Shown in pieces: positions 7,291 through 16,830 of a DNA stretch of 64,000 nt. Numbering within the stretch: position 1 is the stretch's first letter; every line of letters begins with the position of its first letter. This DNA is from UBA5794 sp963714375 (lineage in GTDB: Bacteria > Actinomycetota > Acidimicrobiia > Spongiisociales > UBA5794). The notes below the pieces were generated by a model, which worked only from the letters and a program-made list of their open reading frames with translations, was not told the origin of the DNA and did no database searches. The stretch lies in assembly GCA_963714375.1 (NCBI GenBank), contig CAVQOG010000006.1:248001-312000 (forward strand), read 5' to 3'. The translations under genes were made by a program, and so were the position numbers.

Positions 7291-8539
7291 TCAGGGTGGG
7301 ACGCCGTCTTGTTGACCGTTTGTGTCTTGGTGGGTGGCTCGGTGGTGGGTTCGGCATAACAGCACCATGTTGGTGAGGCTGGTTTTGCCTCCGTCGGCCC
7401 AGTGGATGATGTGGTGTGCGTCACACCATGATGGTGGGGCGTCGCACCCGTCCCACGTGCAGCCTTTGTCGCGTTGGTCAAGGGCCCGTCTGATGGCTGG
7501 GGTGACGGTTCTGGATCGTCGACCGACATCGAGTGGTTCACCCTCTGCGTCAAGGATCATCCGTATCACCCCTGAGTCACAGATGATGCGACGCACTCTG
7601 AGGGTCGAATCGCAAGCCCGTCGATGGTCGGGAGTTCCTCTTTGAGTCCAACGAGTGTCTCGAGTGACGTCGTGACTGTGATGTGGGGTTTCGACCCACC
7701 CGAGGTTCCTACGTCGTCACTGTGGGTGAGCCAGAACGAGGCGAGGTCGCCAAGGGCGTCGGCACGGCGTTGCCACGGATAGCGGTCATCACTGACCCGT
7801 CACGGGACGCCGCAAGGTTCTCGCGATCGACAATGGAACGGATTGCGGTATCGACAAGGGATCCTGTTTCGGGGTCGAGTTCGCCACTGAGGTGCCACAT
7901 CCCCTCCCAGGTCTGGGACATCGAGAACCGTCGACGCTGCCGTTGGTGCTTCACCTTTGCCACCGCCGACGGGTAGTCGACTTGTTGTTCCCAATACTCA
8001 ATCGCAACCCGAAGGTCTTTTGTGGACAGGTATTGAGCAATCTCGGCAAACACGACCTCATGGAGATCAAACTCGCACGGATGGCGACGTTTCGCATGGG
8101 TCAAAAGACGCACACCATCAGGCGTGATAGCCCCCACCGACGCAGCCTGAGCAATATCAGGCATGGTTGCCAACGTGCGGGCCGTGCGCACCATTGATGA
8201 CGCAGCTGCCGACGTCAAACGCAGAGCCTGCCTGACCCACCCAACTGTTGACAACAGATGCCGCAGCGGGGCAAGTTCTCGTGCGTGATACTCACCAATT
8301 CGCAGCAACAGGTCAGCCTGGGCTGCATCAATATGGCGCTTGAGTGCAACGATCGATGCCTCAAGATCATCATCACTCGACAATGCAATACCAGATGCAC
8401 TATCAGTTGCAATGCCGGCTGCGATTTCAGTTGTGTTGTCTGTGTCGGCAGACTCTCCGGCCAACACCCCAATGCCACGCACCGAGATGCTGCCGTCCTC
8501 TCCGAAGACCCCGCCCGAAATGGGGGCTGGATTCTTCAT
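7291..8539 (-). pseudogene. DUF222 / HNH endonuclease protein, frameshifted twice, SOS promoter
   Basis: Actinobacterial DUF222 protein with a C-terminal HNH nuclease. The N-terminal frame (ATG 8539) carries a helical DUF222 domain to about residue 260. Near 7785-7800 the match shifts to a second frame (RYPWQRRADALGDLASFW), and near 7605-7615 to a third, which holds RRIICDSGV and the HNH core CDAHHIIHWADGG with CRTHH. Both shifts are consistent with one missing base each. A near-consensus promoter with a LexA box in its spacer ends 6 bases before the ATG, so the gene would be damage-induced and leaderless. DUF222/HNH genes are multi-copy in actinobacteria and their role is unsettled. Confidence 0.82.
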
Positions 8540-8545
8540 ACATCC

Positions 8546-8574
8546 ATATTATCGAACATACGTTCGACTGTCAA
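8546..8574 (-). promoter_or_regulatory. SOS promoter: TTGACA, LexA box in 17-bp spacer, TAATAT
   Basis: On the minus strand, -35 TTGACA (8569-8574) and -10 TAATAT (8546-8551) are 17 bases apart. The palindrome TCGAACATACGTTCGA (8552-8567) fills that spacer and matches the actinobacterial LexA box perfectly. The -10 ends 6 bases before the ATG of the DUF222/HNH gene, giving a leaderless transcript. Confidence 0.88.
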
Positions 8575-8690
8575 GGGCCAAATCCGCATCATGTTTGCGC
8601 TGATGAACTGATGGGCTCCACAGAGTGTTGCTCGTTGTGCCATGTGGATCTGCAAGTTCGTCGACACGTTCGAGTGAGTACGATTTGGGT

Positions 8691-10334
8691 ATGAAGAGTC
8701 TCGAGGTACCAAACCAGCCGCCCCCACTTGCGGACTACAACCTGTTTCGTACCGACCCCGTACTTGAATCGGCCGTTGTCAATGAAGGTGCTGGGTCGGT
8801 CACCGAGACCCTCGATCTGTTCGGCGCACGGGTCGGAACCGCAGAGGTGATCGAGTGGGGCTATCTCGCAAACAGGAACACACCGATTCTCCACACCCAT
8901 GACCGGTACGGAAATCGGATCGACCAGGTGGAGTTCCATCCGGCGTGGCACTCACTCATGGACCTCGCCGTCACCCATGGGCTCCACAGTCTTCCGTGGG
9001 AGACCGACGCCTCCGAGTTCGCTCACACGACCCGGATCGCGCTGATGTTCATGTCGTCACAGATCGAGGCCGGCCATTTCTGTCCCATCTCGATGACGAC
9101 CTCTGTCGTACCGTCGCTGAAGATGACGGAATCCGTTGCCGATCTGTGGCTCCCCCGGATCACGACCCGATCGTACGACCCGACGTTTCGACCGGCCGAC
9201 ATGAAGCATGGAGTCCTTCTGGGTATGGGGATGACCGAGAAGCAGGGAGGATCCGATGTGCGGGCCAACACCACCGAGGCGATCCCGGTCAGCGGAGGCG
9301 GGCCCGGTGGCGAATACCGGATCACGGGTCACAAATGGTTTGTTTCGGCCCCCATGTGTGATGCGTTCCTGATCCTGGCTCAGGCACCAGGCGGCCTGTC
9401 GTGTTTCCTCGTTCCCCGCTGGACACCTGATGGACAGGTCAACACCTTGCGTCTGATGCGTCTCAAGGACAAGGTCGGAAACCGATCAAATGCTTCAAGC
9501 GAGATCGAGTTCGAGGACACGTACGGCGAACTCGTCGGCTATGAGGGGCGTGGCATCCCAACGATCATCGAGATGGTCAACGGGACCCGCCTCGATTGCA
9601 CGATGGCCGGTGCTGCGCTGATGCGCCAGAGCCTCACCCAGGCGGCATGGCATGTCAAGTATCGTCACACGTTCGGTTCGGCCCTGATCGACAAGCCACT
9701 GATGCAGAACGTCATTGCCGATCTTGAGGTCGAGACGGAGGTTGCAACGCTCATGATGATGCGACTGGCGGTTGCCTTTGATCGTGCAGTGATCGATCCT
9801 CAGGAAGCTGCCTTCAAACGGATTGCTCTCCCGATTGCGAAGTACTGGGTGACCAAACAGACCACCCCGGTCGTGCGTGAGGCCATGGAATGCCTCGGCG
9901 GGAACGGATACATCGAGGAGTCGATGATGCCACGGCTGTTCCGAGAGTCACCCTTGAACGCCATTTGGGAGGGTTCCGGCAACGTCATCGCTCTCGATCT
10001 CCTCCGTGCCGCCGCACGTGAACCTGACAGCGTCAAGGCGTTTTTCGTTGAACTCGAAGCATTCGACGACGCGAATGCCGATGTCAGGGCGGCCGTTGAA
10101 CGGGCCAAGGACGCGCTCCACAACACCTCTGATCCAGAGGCGGAGGCTCGCATGACGGTGGAACTCCTCGCAAAGGCGTGGGCGGCAACCCTGATTGTCC
10201 GCCACGGGGACGAGGACCTCCTCGATGCGTACACGTCTTCCCGTCTGCGGGGCCAGCACGGCAGCCACTTCGGAACCCTCGCGACCGACCTCCCGATCGA
10301 TACATTGGCGAGACGAGCAGTCCCAGCCGTGTGA
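8691..10334 (+). CDS. AidB-like acyl-CoA dehydrogenase
   Basis: A 547-residue flavoprotein of the acyl-CoA dehydrogenase fold, AidB/isovaleryl-CoA dehydrogenase-like branch. The N-terminal NQPPPLADYNLFRTDPVL and the domain GMGMTEKQGGSDVRANTT are typical of AidB proteins, as are HTFGSALIDKPLMQNVIADL and the C-terminal ECLGGNGYIEESMMPRLFRESPLNAIWEGSGNV. E. coli AidB binds DNA and is induced by alkylation stress; members elsewhere may be ordinary dehydrogenases, so the substrate is open. The ATG at 8691 begins the family's usual N-terminus; the frame is open 22 codons further up. It is divergent from the SOS-controlled DUF222/HNH gene, about 120 bases from the LexA box. Confidence 0.9.
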   Translation: MKSLEVPNQPPPLADYNLFRTDPVLESAVVNEGAGSVTETLDLFGARVGTAEVIEWGYLANRNTPILHTHDRYGNRIDQVEFHPAWHSLMDLAVTHGLHSLPWETDASEFAHTTRIALMFMSSQIEAGHFCPISMTTSVVPSLKMTESVADLWLPRITTRSYDPTFRPADMKHGVLLGMGMTEKQGGSDVRANTTEAIPVSGGGPGGEYRITGHKWFVSAPMCDAFLILAQAPGGLSCFLVPRWTPDGQVNTLRLMRLKDKVGNRSNASSEIEFEDTYGELVGYEGRGIPTIIEMVNGTRLDCTMAGAALMRQSLTQAAWHVKYRHTFGSALIDKPLMQNVIADLEVETEVATLMMMRLAVAFDRAVIDPQEAAFKRIALPIAKYWVTKQTTPVVREAMECLGGNGYIEESMMPRLFRESPLNAIWEGSGNVIALDLLRAAAREPDSVKAFFVELEAFDDANADVRAAVERAKDALHNTSDPEAEARMTVELLAKAWAATLIVRHGDEDLLDAYTSSRLRGQHGSHFGTLATDLPIDTLARRAVPAV

Positions 10335-10467
10335 CCGTCGCTGGGCAGAACGCAGACCCCCACCCACGCAACGCTTGGCCGTCGGCTGTGGGTATCGGTC
10401 TTCCTTTTCCTCCTGGATCCCCCGTTTCAAGGACGCCGCATCGGCCAAGTGGGCCTACAATGCGCCG

Positions 10468-12138
10468 ATGTCACGACGATACGTAGCGAGTGATTCTCCG
10501 CTGCGTCTGATGACGAATCTGCGAGCGATGCGTCGGAGGGGGTATTCGCGGGACGACCTCGGTGCCGACGTCGGCGCTGGATTGATCCTCGGAGTGGTTG
10601 CCCTCCCACTCTCGATGGCACTTGCGATCGCCGCCGGAGCACCACCTGAGAACGGACTCTTCACCGCAATCGTCGGTGGTGCTGTCATAGCGGTGTTCGG
10701 TGGCTCGATGTTGTCGGTGTCAGGTCCCACGGCGGCATTCGTCATTCTTCTTGCACCCGTCACCGCGAAATATGGGCTGCAGGGCCTGTTGATCGCAACC
10801 CTCATGGCAGGATTCTTCCTCATTGCCATGGGCCTCATGCGTTTTGGTGGCCTCATCCAATTTGTCCCGTATCCCGTGACAGCAGGTTTCACCGCAGGAA
10901 TCGCCCTCGTGATCGCCATTCTCCAGATCGGAGACTTTGTCGGCATCGGAACCCTGGAGGGCGAACGCATCTGGGATCGGCTGGCGTTTCTCGTCGACGC
11001 ACTTCCGGACATCAGGTGGCCGGATGTGATCGTCGGTCTGGTAACGCTTGCCGTGTTGATCGTCTTCCCACGATTCACACGGCGGATTCCCGTCCCACTG
11101 GTCGCGCTGTTGGGAGCATCCCTCCTTGGTCTTGCCTTGGCAGCGATGGGCGACGATGTGGTGACGATCAACACCCGCTTCGGCGGAATACCCGCTATTC
11201 CTCCGCTCCCAGGTCTGCCCTGGTCTGGTACGGGGGTGACCATGGAGATGGTGAAAAGCCTGATCCCCACCGCTGGCGCCATAGCTGCGCTCGGTGCTAT
11301 CGAGTCGCTGCTGTGTGCCGTGGTCGCTGACGGCATGGCAGGGTCGAAATACGACCCGGACTCGGAACTCGTGGGCCTCGGGATCGGCAATATTGTCGCT
11401 CCGTTCTTCGGTGGCTTCGCCGCAACCGGAGCGATCGCCCGCACCGCCACTGGAATCCGATCCGGTTCCCGCACCCCCGTTGCCGTCGTCGTCCATTCGC
11501 TCTTCCTGCTCGTGTCCATTCTTCTTCTCGCTCGCCTTCTCGGATACATCCCGATGGCAGGGATGGCTGCACTACTCCTCGTCATCGCGTGGAATATGTC
11601 AGACGCAGGATCCGTCGTGAGAATCGTGCGCACCGCACCTCGGAGCGACGTCATCATCCTTCTCGTGTGCTTCGGCCTCACGGTCGCGTTCGACATGGTG
11701 ATAGCGGTTGGTGTCGGCGTGCTGCTCGCTGCACTGCTCTTCATGCGCCGGATGGTCGAGATCTCTGGAGCAACTCTCATTGGCGGCGAACACGACCACG
11801 GCGTCCATGGTTTGCCTCCCGGCGTGATTTTCTATGACGTCGCAGGACCTCTGTTCTTCGGTGCAGCACAGAAAGCCCTCGACGCACTCACCATCATCGA
11901 AGGTGACATCCACACCGTGATCATCGACCTCGAGGACGTCCCAGCCATCGATGCCACCGGGCTCGCGGCTCTCAGCTCCAGCATCGAGCATCTCAACGCT
12001 GCCTCCATCAAGGTCGTGCTCGCCGGTGTCCAACCACAACCACAACGGGCATTCATGAAGGCGGGCATCGTCGATCGGCCTGGTCTACTCGAAATCACCG
12101 TGGACGTCGATTTGACCCTCGGACGTTTCACGATATGA
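10468..12138 (+). CDS. SulP/SLC26-family anion transporter with STAS domain
   Basis: A 556-residue inner-membrane transporter for sulfate, bicarbonate or a related anion. About twelve hydrophobic segments run from residue 30 to 420, with the family signatures GADVGAGLILGVVALPLSMALAIAAGAPPENGL near the N-terminus and SVSGPTAAFVILLAPV after it. Residues around 440-550 form a cytoplasmic STAS domain (GVIFYDVAGPLFFGAA, VPAIDATGLAAL). The frame is open upstream into the acyl-CoA dehydrogenase gene, but the ATG at 10468 starts a family-like N-terminus. The substrate cannot be named. Nearby sulfur genes make sulfate possible; bicarbonate is equally likely. Confidence 0.88.
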   Translation: MSRRYVASDSPLRLMTNLRAMRRRGYSRDDLGADVGAGLILGVVALPLSMALAIAAGAPPENGLFTAIVGGAVIAVFGGSMLSVSGPTAAFVILLAPVTAKYGLQGLLIATLMAGFFLIAMGLMRFGGLIQFVPYPVTAGFTAGIALVIAILQIGDFVGIGTLEGERIWDRLAFLVDALPDIRWPDVIVGLVTLAVLIVFPRFTRRIPVPLVALLGASLLGLALAAMGDDVVTINTRFGGIPAIPPLPGLPWSGTGVTMEMVKSLIPTAGAIAALGAIESLLCAVVADGMAGSKYDPDSELVGLGIGNIVAPFFGGFAATGAIARTATGIRSGSRTPVAVVVHSLFLLVSILLLARLLGYIPMAGMAALLLVIAWNMSDAGSVVRIVRTAPRSDVIILLVCFGLTVAFDMVIAVGVGVLLAALLFMRRMVEISGATLIGGEHDHGVHGLPPGVIFYDVAGPLFFGAAQKALDALTIIEGDIHTVIIDLEDVPAIDATGLAALSSSIEHLNAASIKVVLAGVQPQPQRAFMKAGIVDRPGLLEITVDVDLTLGRFTI

Positions 12139-12262
12139 CCGAGATGCTCTCGAACTCCTGATCCCTCCCGTTGATTCTACGAGCTGGGAATAGAACGTCC
12201 ATTACAGATGTTTTCTAAGCCTGAGTGACTCAAGTTTCGTAGGTCTTACAGAATCGAAGGAT

Positions 12263-14566
12263 ATGTCAGAGCAATCCACCAAAATCACGCTTCCGCTGTT
12301 CCCGTTGAGCAATGGTGTCGTCTTCCCTCACATGGTTGTCACCTTGCGCATGGAGACCGAGGAGGGAAAGCTTGCTCTCGCCGCCGCTCGGGCCGGCAAC
12401 AGCGAACTGCTCCTGGTCCCAAGGGTCGATGGTCAGTTCGCAACCGTCGGAACGGTCGCCACCATCCAAGATGCAGACGACCAGGGCAACATTGTGATCT
12501 CGGGGATTTCCCGTGCCAGGGTGGGTACAGGTTCCACCGATGCCAACGGTGCACTTTGGGTCGAAGCGGAACCCATTTCAGAGCTCGATGTCATCAACGA
12601 TCCTGTACTCGACGACTTGGTGGCCGAGTATCGGGCCGTCGTCACCGAAGTTCTCAACCTCCGGGGCATCGGTAGGATCGCTGACCAGATCCTCTCCGTG
12701 GACAATCCTTCACAGCTTGCGGATCTCGCCGTCTACTCCCCCGACCTGTCCCTCGAACAGAAGGTCGAGGTACTCGAGACGCTGGATCTGCGAGCAAGGC
12801 TCGGGCGCCTCCTTGATTGGATGAAGGAAGTCCTTGCCGATCTCAATCTGCGCAAGAAGATTCGTGAGGATGCGACCGAACGCATTGACAAGGGTCAACG
12901 TGACTACATCCTTCGCCAGCAGATGGAAGCCATCCGCAAGGAGCTTGGCGACGACGACGATGTTTCAGGTGAATACCGGAAGCGTCTCGAAGAACTCGAC
13001 TTGCCAGAAAAAGCTACTGAGGCGATCACCCGGGAAATCGATCGTCTCGAGCGGATGAATGAGCAGTCACCGGAGCACTCTTGGATAAGGACTTGGCTTG
13101 ATACGATGTTTGAGGTGCCGTGGGGGACGGAAACCGACGATCAGCTCGATCTCGACGAGGCATGGACCGTTTTGGATGCCGACCACACAGGGCTCCATGA
13201 TGTCAAGGAACGCATAGTCGAACATCTTGCTGTCCGAAAGTTGCGCAAGACGCGAGGCATAGAGGGAGAGGAAGACCGCCGTGCCGGTGCGATCCTCCTT
13301 CTGGTCGGACCACCTGGGGTTGGAAAGACCTCACTCGGAGAGTCAATAGCGCGTGCTTTGGGACGCAAGTTCGTCCGTGTCGCCTTGGGTGGCGTTCGCG
13401 ATGAGGCCGAGATCCGTGGGCACCGACGCACCTACGTCGGTGCACGTCCCGGTCGTATCGTCAGAGCTCTCATCGAGGCCGAGACGATGAACCCGGTGTT
13501 CCTGTTGGACGAAATGGACAAAGTCGGGAACGACTGGCGGGGAGATCCATCCTCGGCTCTGCTTGAGGTTCTCGATCCTGCCCAGAACCACACGTTCCGC
13601 GACCACTATCTCGAGACCGACCTCGACCTGTCCAACGTTCTCTTCATCGCGACAGCAAACGTGTTGGAAACGATCCCAGCACCGTTGCTCGATCGCACCG
13701 AAGTCATATCCATTGACGGATACACCGACGCAGAGAAGGTGGCAATCGCACGCGACCACCTCCTACCACGCCAACTCCGTGGAGCCGGTCTCGAGCCCGA
13801 GGAGCTGGCGGTCACCGACTTGGCATTGGCCACGGTGGTCGACCGGTATACGAGGGAGGCCGGTGTCCGGAGTCTTGAGCGGGAGCTCGGGAAGCTCGCC
13901 AGAAAGGTGGCAACACAGGTTGCGCGCACCTCCGAAGAAGCCCGGATCGTCGTCGACGATGAGCAGGTTTCGGACTATCTGGGTAAGCCGAAGGTCTGGA
14001 AAGATGAGGCGAAGGACCGCACAGACGTCCCGGGTGTAGCCACCGGCCTCGCTGTCACCGGTGCAGGAGGTGACGTCCTGTTCATCGAAGCAACATCCAA
14101 GGCGGGCGACAGGGACCTGATTCTCACGGGTCAGCTCGGTGATGTGATGAAGGAATCTGCCCGAATCGCCCTCTCATACCTTGAGTCGAGAGCGACGGAA
14201 CTCAGCATCGAACCCGACCAGATCGACCGAAGTTTCCACCTTCACGTACCTGCCGGTGCCATTCCAAAGGACGGGCCCTCGGCAGGAATCACCATGACCA
14301 CGGCACTGGCATCGCTCATGACAGGGCGCAAGGTGCGGGGTGAAGTCGGAATGACAGGCGAGGTCACGCTCCAGGGCAAGGTTCTACCAATCGGTGGATT
14401 GAAACAAAAAGTTCTGGCTGCACATCGCGCCGGACTCACCGAAGTGATCATCCCACGTCGAAACGAGGTGGACATCGATGATATCCCCGAAGCGATCCGC
14501 AATGAAATGACGTTCCACGTCGCAGACGACATGGGCCAGGTCCTCGAGTGGGCCCTCGTGAAGTAG
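12263..14566 (+). CDS. lon: ATP-dependent Lon protease (LonA)
   Basis: A 767-residue cytoplasmic protease that degrades misfolded and regulatory proteins. The N-terminal LON substrate domain (LPLFPLSNGVVFPHMVVTLR) covers about residues 9-200 and a helical region follows. The AAA+ module has Walker A GPPGVGKTS (about 350) and Walker B VFLLDEMDK. The C-terminal protease domain has the catalytic Ser in KDGPSAGITM (about 674) and the Lys in GGLKQKVLAAHRAG. GAAGGA lies just before the ATG. The upstream 120 bases hold an ACTCAAG that looks like half an HspR site, but the second half is absent. Confidence 0.96.
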   Translation: MSEQSTKITLPLFPLSNGVVFPHMVVTLRMETEEGKLALAAARAGNSELLLVPRVDGQFATVGTVATIQDADDQGNIVISGISRARVGTGSTDANGALWVEAEPISELDVINDPVLDDLVAEYRAVVTEVLNLRGIGRIADQILSVDNPSQLADLAVYSPDLSLEQKVEVLETLDLRARLGRLLDWMKEVLADLNLRKKIREDATERIDKGQRDYILRQQMEAIRKELGDDDDVSGEYRKRLEELDLPEKATEAITREIDRLERMNEQSPEHSWIRTWLDTMFEVPWGTETDDQLDLDEAWTVLDADHTGLHDVKERIVEHLAVRKLRKTRGIEGEEDRRAGAILLLVGPPGVGKTSLGESIARALGRKFVRVALGGVRDEAEIRGHRRTYVGARPGRIVRALIEAETMNPVFLLDEMDKVGNDWRGDPSSALLEVLDPAQNHTFRDHYLETDLDLSNVLFIATANVLETIPAPLLDRTEVISIDGYTDAEKVAIARDHLLPRQLRGAGLEPEELAVTDLALATVVDRYTREAGVRSLERELGKLARKVATQVARTSEEARIVVDDEQVSDYLGKPKVWKDEAKDRTDVPGVATGLAVTGAGGDVLFIEATSKAGDRDLILTGQLGDVMKESARIALSYLESRATELSIEPDQIDRSFHLHVPAGAIPKDGPSAGITMTTALASLMTGRKVRGEVGMTGEVTLQGKVLPIGGLKQKVLAAHRAGLTEVIIPRRNEVDIDDIPEAIRNEMTFHVADDMGQVLEWALVK

Positions 14567-14619
14567 GCCGTTGCCTGGCAGATCTTCCTTCGTGAAACGG
14601 CGACCGAATTTCTACGCCA

Positions 14620-15177
14620 TCACGAACAGCCGACCCGCGCCAACACCATGATTTCACAGAAGAACTCCGTGCTTACCTGCCACCCGTCGTCCGTCAGAAC
14701 AGCCTCACCCTCGAGATCCGAAAACGTCGTATTCCCTGCGAACAGCAACGAGTAGACGACCCTGGCGTCGTTACCGTCGATTCCGACCCTGTCGGGCTGA
14801 AGCTCGATGCCGCCCATGCCGTCACCGGCGGCCGCGTACTTGCCGACAGTCTCTTCCAGACCGGTCGCATCTGTGATGAATGGCGCCTTCTCGTCGAAGC
14901 TCGTGGCACTGTCGAAGACAACGCCATACATGTCAACAATCGCGTCAACATCTGGATCCTCACCAGATACGACGGGTGATGTCTCAATCCCATCCGACGC
15001 CACCGTCGTCGCAGTCGACGGAGCTGTTGTCGATGTTGCGGTCGTAGTCGGTGCCTCAGTGGTCGTGATTGCGGCTGCTTCCGTGGTCGTTGTCTCCGGT
15101 ACAGCGGCTTCCTCAGACGCGCTACAAGCCGCAGCCACAATGGCGATAAGAACCACCATCACAATCGATCGTTTCAT
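14620..15177 (-). CDS. Lipoprotein of unknown function with a Thr-rich linker
   Basis: A 185-residue exported protein. The signal peptide MKRSIVMVVLIAIVAAAC ends in a lipobox (VAAAC), so it is probably anchored by lipid at its Cys. A Thr/Ala/Pro-rich linker of about 45 residues follows, typical of actinobacterial lipoproteins that span the wall. The C-terminal domain (about residues 70-185, SGEDPDVDAIVDMYGVVFDS...) has the pattern of an NTF2/SnoaL-like small barrel, which I infer only weakly. The ATG at 15177 is preferred over one four codons upstream, since it begins the signal peptide with Lys-Arg. Confidence 0.75.
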   Translation of the reverse strand: MKRSIVMVVLIAIVAAACSASEEAAVPETTTTEAAAITTTEAPTTTATSTTAPSTATTVASDGIETSPVVSGEDPDVDAIVDMYGVVFDSATSFDEKAPFITDATGLEETVGKYAAAGDGMGGIELQPDRVGIDGNDARVVYSLLFAGNTTFSDLEGEAVLTDDGWQVSTEFFCEIMVLARVGCS

Positions 15178-15517
15178 GCTCGACTCCAAACTTTCAGGGT
15201 CTTGGGGACATATGACGAAACACGTTGTACCAGCTTCCTCATCCGACAGCTTGTCGAAGAAAGAAGCACCATCAGAGTCCAGAATGCCCTTCCATGATCA
15301 CGGACGCAGGAGTCCCGTGGGCCGGGAATCCGCGGGTATCGTCGTAGGATTTGGGAATGTCGCCCTACGAAGCTCAATGTCCTTCCTACTATTTGATCCA
15401 GTGGGCAAAGCCAACAGCTCTCATGGGGCGAGCGCTCAGGCATCGCCAAGCCGCTCGGGCCACTGCAGCCGAGCAGGTTGTTCTCACGACCGTTCGCTCA
15501 CGGGTGGTCGGAGGGAC
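15178..15517. other. Intergenic stretch without a recognisable gene
   Basis: About 340 bases between the divergent lipoprotein and Dph6-type genes. Open frames cross it on both strands, but their translations resemble nothing and have no start signals. Promoters for both genes should lie here; none stands out. Confidence 0.4.
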
Positions 15518-16222
15518 GTGACCATCGGGCTCAACTCCGCGGATCAGGCAAGCCGCCCTCGGGCGTTGATGTCGTGGAGTTCGGGAAAGGACAGTGCTTG
15601 GGCGTTGCACAACGTCCGCCAACGCGGTGATGTCGACGTGGTTGCGTTGCTGACCACATTCAATAGCGAGTTCGACCGGGTCTCGATGCATGGAGTGCGC
15701 CGCGCTCTGGTCGACATACAGGCGCAACAAATCGGACTCCCGGTGTGGTCGGTCGAACTCCCGTCGCCCTGCTCGAACGATGAGTATGAGCAACGTATCG
15801 CCAAGGTCATGGAACGCGCCCAAGACGCCGGGATTACGAGGATCGTGTTCGGCGACCTGTTCCTCGAAGACATACGCGCCTATCGGACCGAGAGACTTGC
15901 CGGGACCGGCATCGAGCCGATGTTCCCGATCTGGTGCGGCCCGTCGGGCACCTACGCACTCGCTGACGAGATGATCAAAGGTGGGCTCCGAACGGTGATT
16001 GCCACTGTTGATTCCCGTCAGCTGGATTCGTCCTTCGTCGGCAGGATCTTCGACACTGACCTACTCAACGACCTTCCTGCCGGAGTGGATCCCTTGGGTG
16101 AGAACGGCGAGTTCCACACCTTCTGCTACGACGCTCCGATCTTTCATCACCCGATCGACTACACGATCGGAAACACCGTTGAACGTGACGAGTTCATCTA
16201 CATCGACCTGCTCGCCAGATAG
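15518..16222 (+). CDS. Dph6-related ATP pyrophosphatase (adenine nucleotide alpha-hydrolase)
   Basis: About 234 residues with the N-type ATP-pyrophosphatase fold. The PP-loop is SWSSGKDSAWAL and the second family block is GDLFLEDIRAYRTERLAGTGIEPMFPIW. The C-terminal GVDPLGENGEFHTFCYDAPIF is the signature of the Dph6/diphthine-ammonia ligase group. Bacteria lack diphthamide, so the true substrate is unknown; it probably adenylates a carboxyl or similar group. The start is uncertain: GTG 15518 has GGAGG four bases before it, and ATG 15569 lies immediately before the PP-loop. The long open frame further upstream is antisense to the lipoprotein gene and is not counted. Confidence 0.82.
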   Translation: MTIGLNSADQASRPRALMSWSSGKDSAWALHNVRQRGDVDVVALLTTFNSEFDRVSMHGVRRALVDIQAQQIGLPVWSVELPSPCSNDEYEQRIAKVMERAQDAGITRIVFGDLFLEDIRAYRTERLAGTGIEPMFPIWCGPSGTYALADEMIKGGLRTVIATVDSRQLDSSFVGRIFDTDLLNDLPAGVDPLGENGEFHTFCYDAPIFHHPIDYTIGNTVERDEFIYIDLLAR

Positions 16223-16235
16223 CCACGAATACAAT

Positions 16236-16248
16236 GAATCGGTGATTC
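16236..16248 (-). terminator. Hairpin just downstream of tRNA-Val(CAC)
   Basis: GAATC-ACC-GATTC on the minus strand, about 20 bases after the tRNA 3' end. The same hairpin and its flank recur at 30316-30328, which identifies that place as the original 3' flank of the other tRNA-Val gene. Confidence 0.4.
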
Positions 16249-16267
16249 TGAAGGTGGGAAGGACTTG

Positions 16268-16339
16268 TGGGCGATACTGGGATCGAACCAGTGACCTCTG
16301 CAGTGTGAATGCAGCGCTCTCCCGCTGAGCTAATCGCCC
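16268..16339 (-). tRNA. tRNA-Val (anticodon CAC)
   Basis: A 72-base cloverleaf on the minus strand. The acceptor stem is GGGCGAT with ATCGCCC and discriminator A. The D arm starts TAGCTCAGCGGG, the anticodon stem CTGCA/TGCAG encloses TTCACAC with anticodon CAC, and the T arm holds GGTTCGATCC. CCA is not encoded. Confidence 0.97.
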
Positions 16340-16406
16340 CAGTGGATGGCCCACATGGTACGACGCATGGACTGTCAACGGCGATGTGCTGCTCTACGAT
16401 CCCACC

Positions 16407-16760
16407 ATGAACATCGAGCAGTTTGAGGCCGAGGTCGACTCGGTGCTCGCGTCGCTTCCTCCGTGGGTGAACGCACAGATCGACAACTTGATTGTCGTGG
16501 TGGAACCACGGCCGTCGCGGGAGCAGAACCCGACGGGTGAAGGACTTCTCGGGCTGTACGAAGGCGTGTCCCTCGCCGACCGCGGTGTCGACTATTTCGC
16601 CTTCACACCCGATCAGATCACCGTGTTCTATCGGCCACACATGGATCTCAGCCTTTCTGACGAAGAACTTCGAGCAGAGATCCGAACGACGGTCCTGCAT
16701 GAATTGGCGCACCACCTCGGGATCGATGATGCCAGACTCCACGAACTCGGGTGGGGATGA
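16407..16760 (+). CDS. Zincin-like metallopeptidase family protein
   Basis: A 117-residue protein of the possible zinc metallopeptidase family (DUF1025/MMP-like domain). The zinc motif HELAHHLGIDDARLHELGW sits at the C-terminus and supplies two His, the catalytic Glu and a further ligand candidate. The core FFAFTPDQITVFYRPHMDL-type strand and EIRTTVLHELAHH match the family. Substrates are not known. The ATG at 16407 fits the family start (MNIEQFEAEV); the frame is open seven codons upstream without better signals. It stands alone between tRNA-Val and plsB. Confidence 0.85.
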   Translation: MNIEQFEAEVDSVLASLPPWVNAQIDNLIVVVEPRPSREQNPTGEGLLGLYEGVSLADRGVDYFAFTPDQITVFYRPHMDLSLSDEELRAEIRTTVLHELAHHLGIDDARLHELGWG

Positions 16761-16830
16761 CACGGTACTGAGCCTCTCCGTGCCCCCGTGTCGATCGGTA
16801 CAATGAGAGTCCCGACGCGAGAGGATGGCG

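Noticed and set aside
6194..7357. 387-codon minus-strand frame over the trans-sulfuration gene
   Set aside because: It is the mirror of a well-supported coding region; the translation is low-complexity Gly/Asp/Arg with no motifs.
10455..11780. 441-codon minus-strand frame over the SulP transporter gene
   Set aside because: Shadow frame of a gene with clear transmembrane and STAS signatures; it has no family features of its own.
12205..12240. Possible HspR (HAIR) site upstream of lon
   Set aside because: Only the right half (ACTCAAG) is present; the left half CTTGAGT at the required spacing is missing.
14807..15517. Long open frame upstream of the Dph6-type gene
   Set aside because: It is antisense to the lipoprotein gene with its clear lipobox, and its translation has no recognisable features; only the part from 15518 matches the ATPase family.
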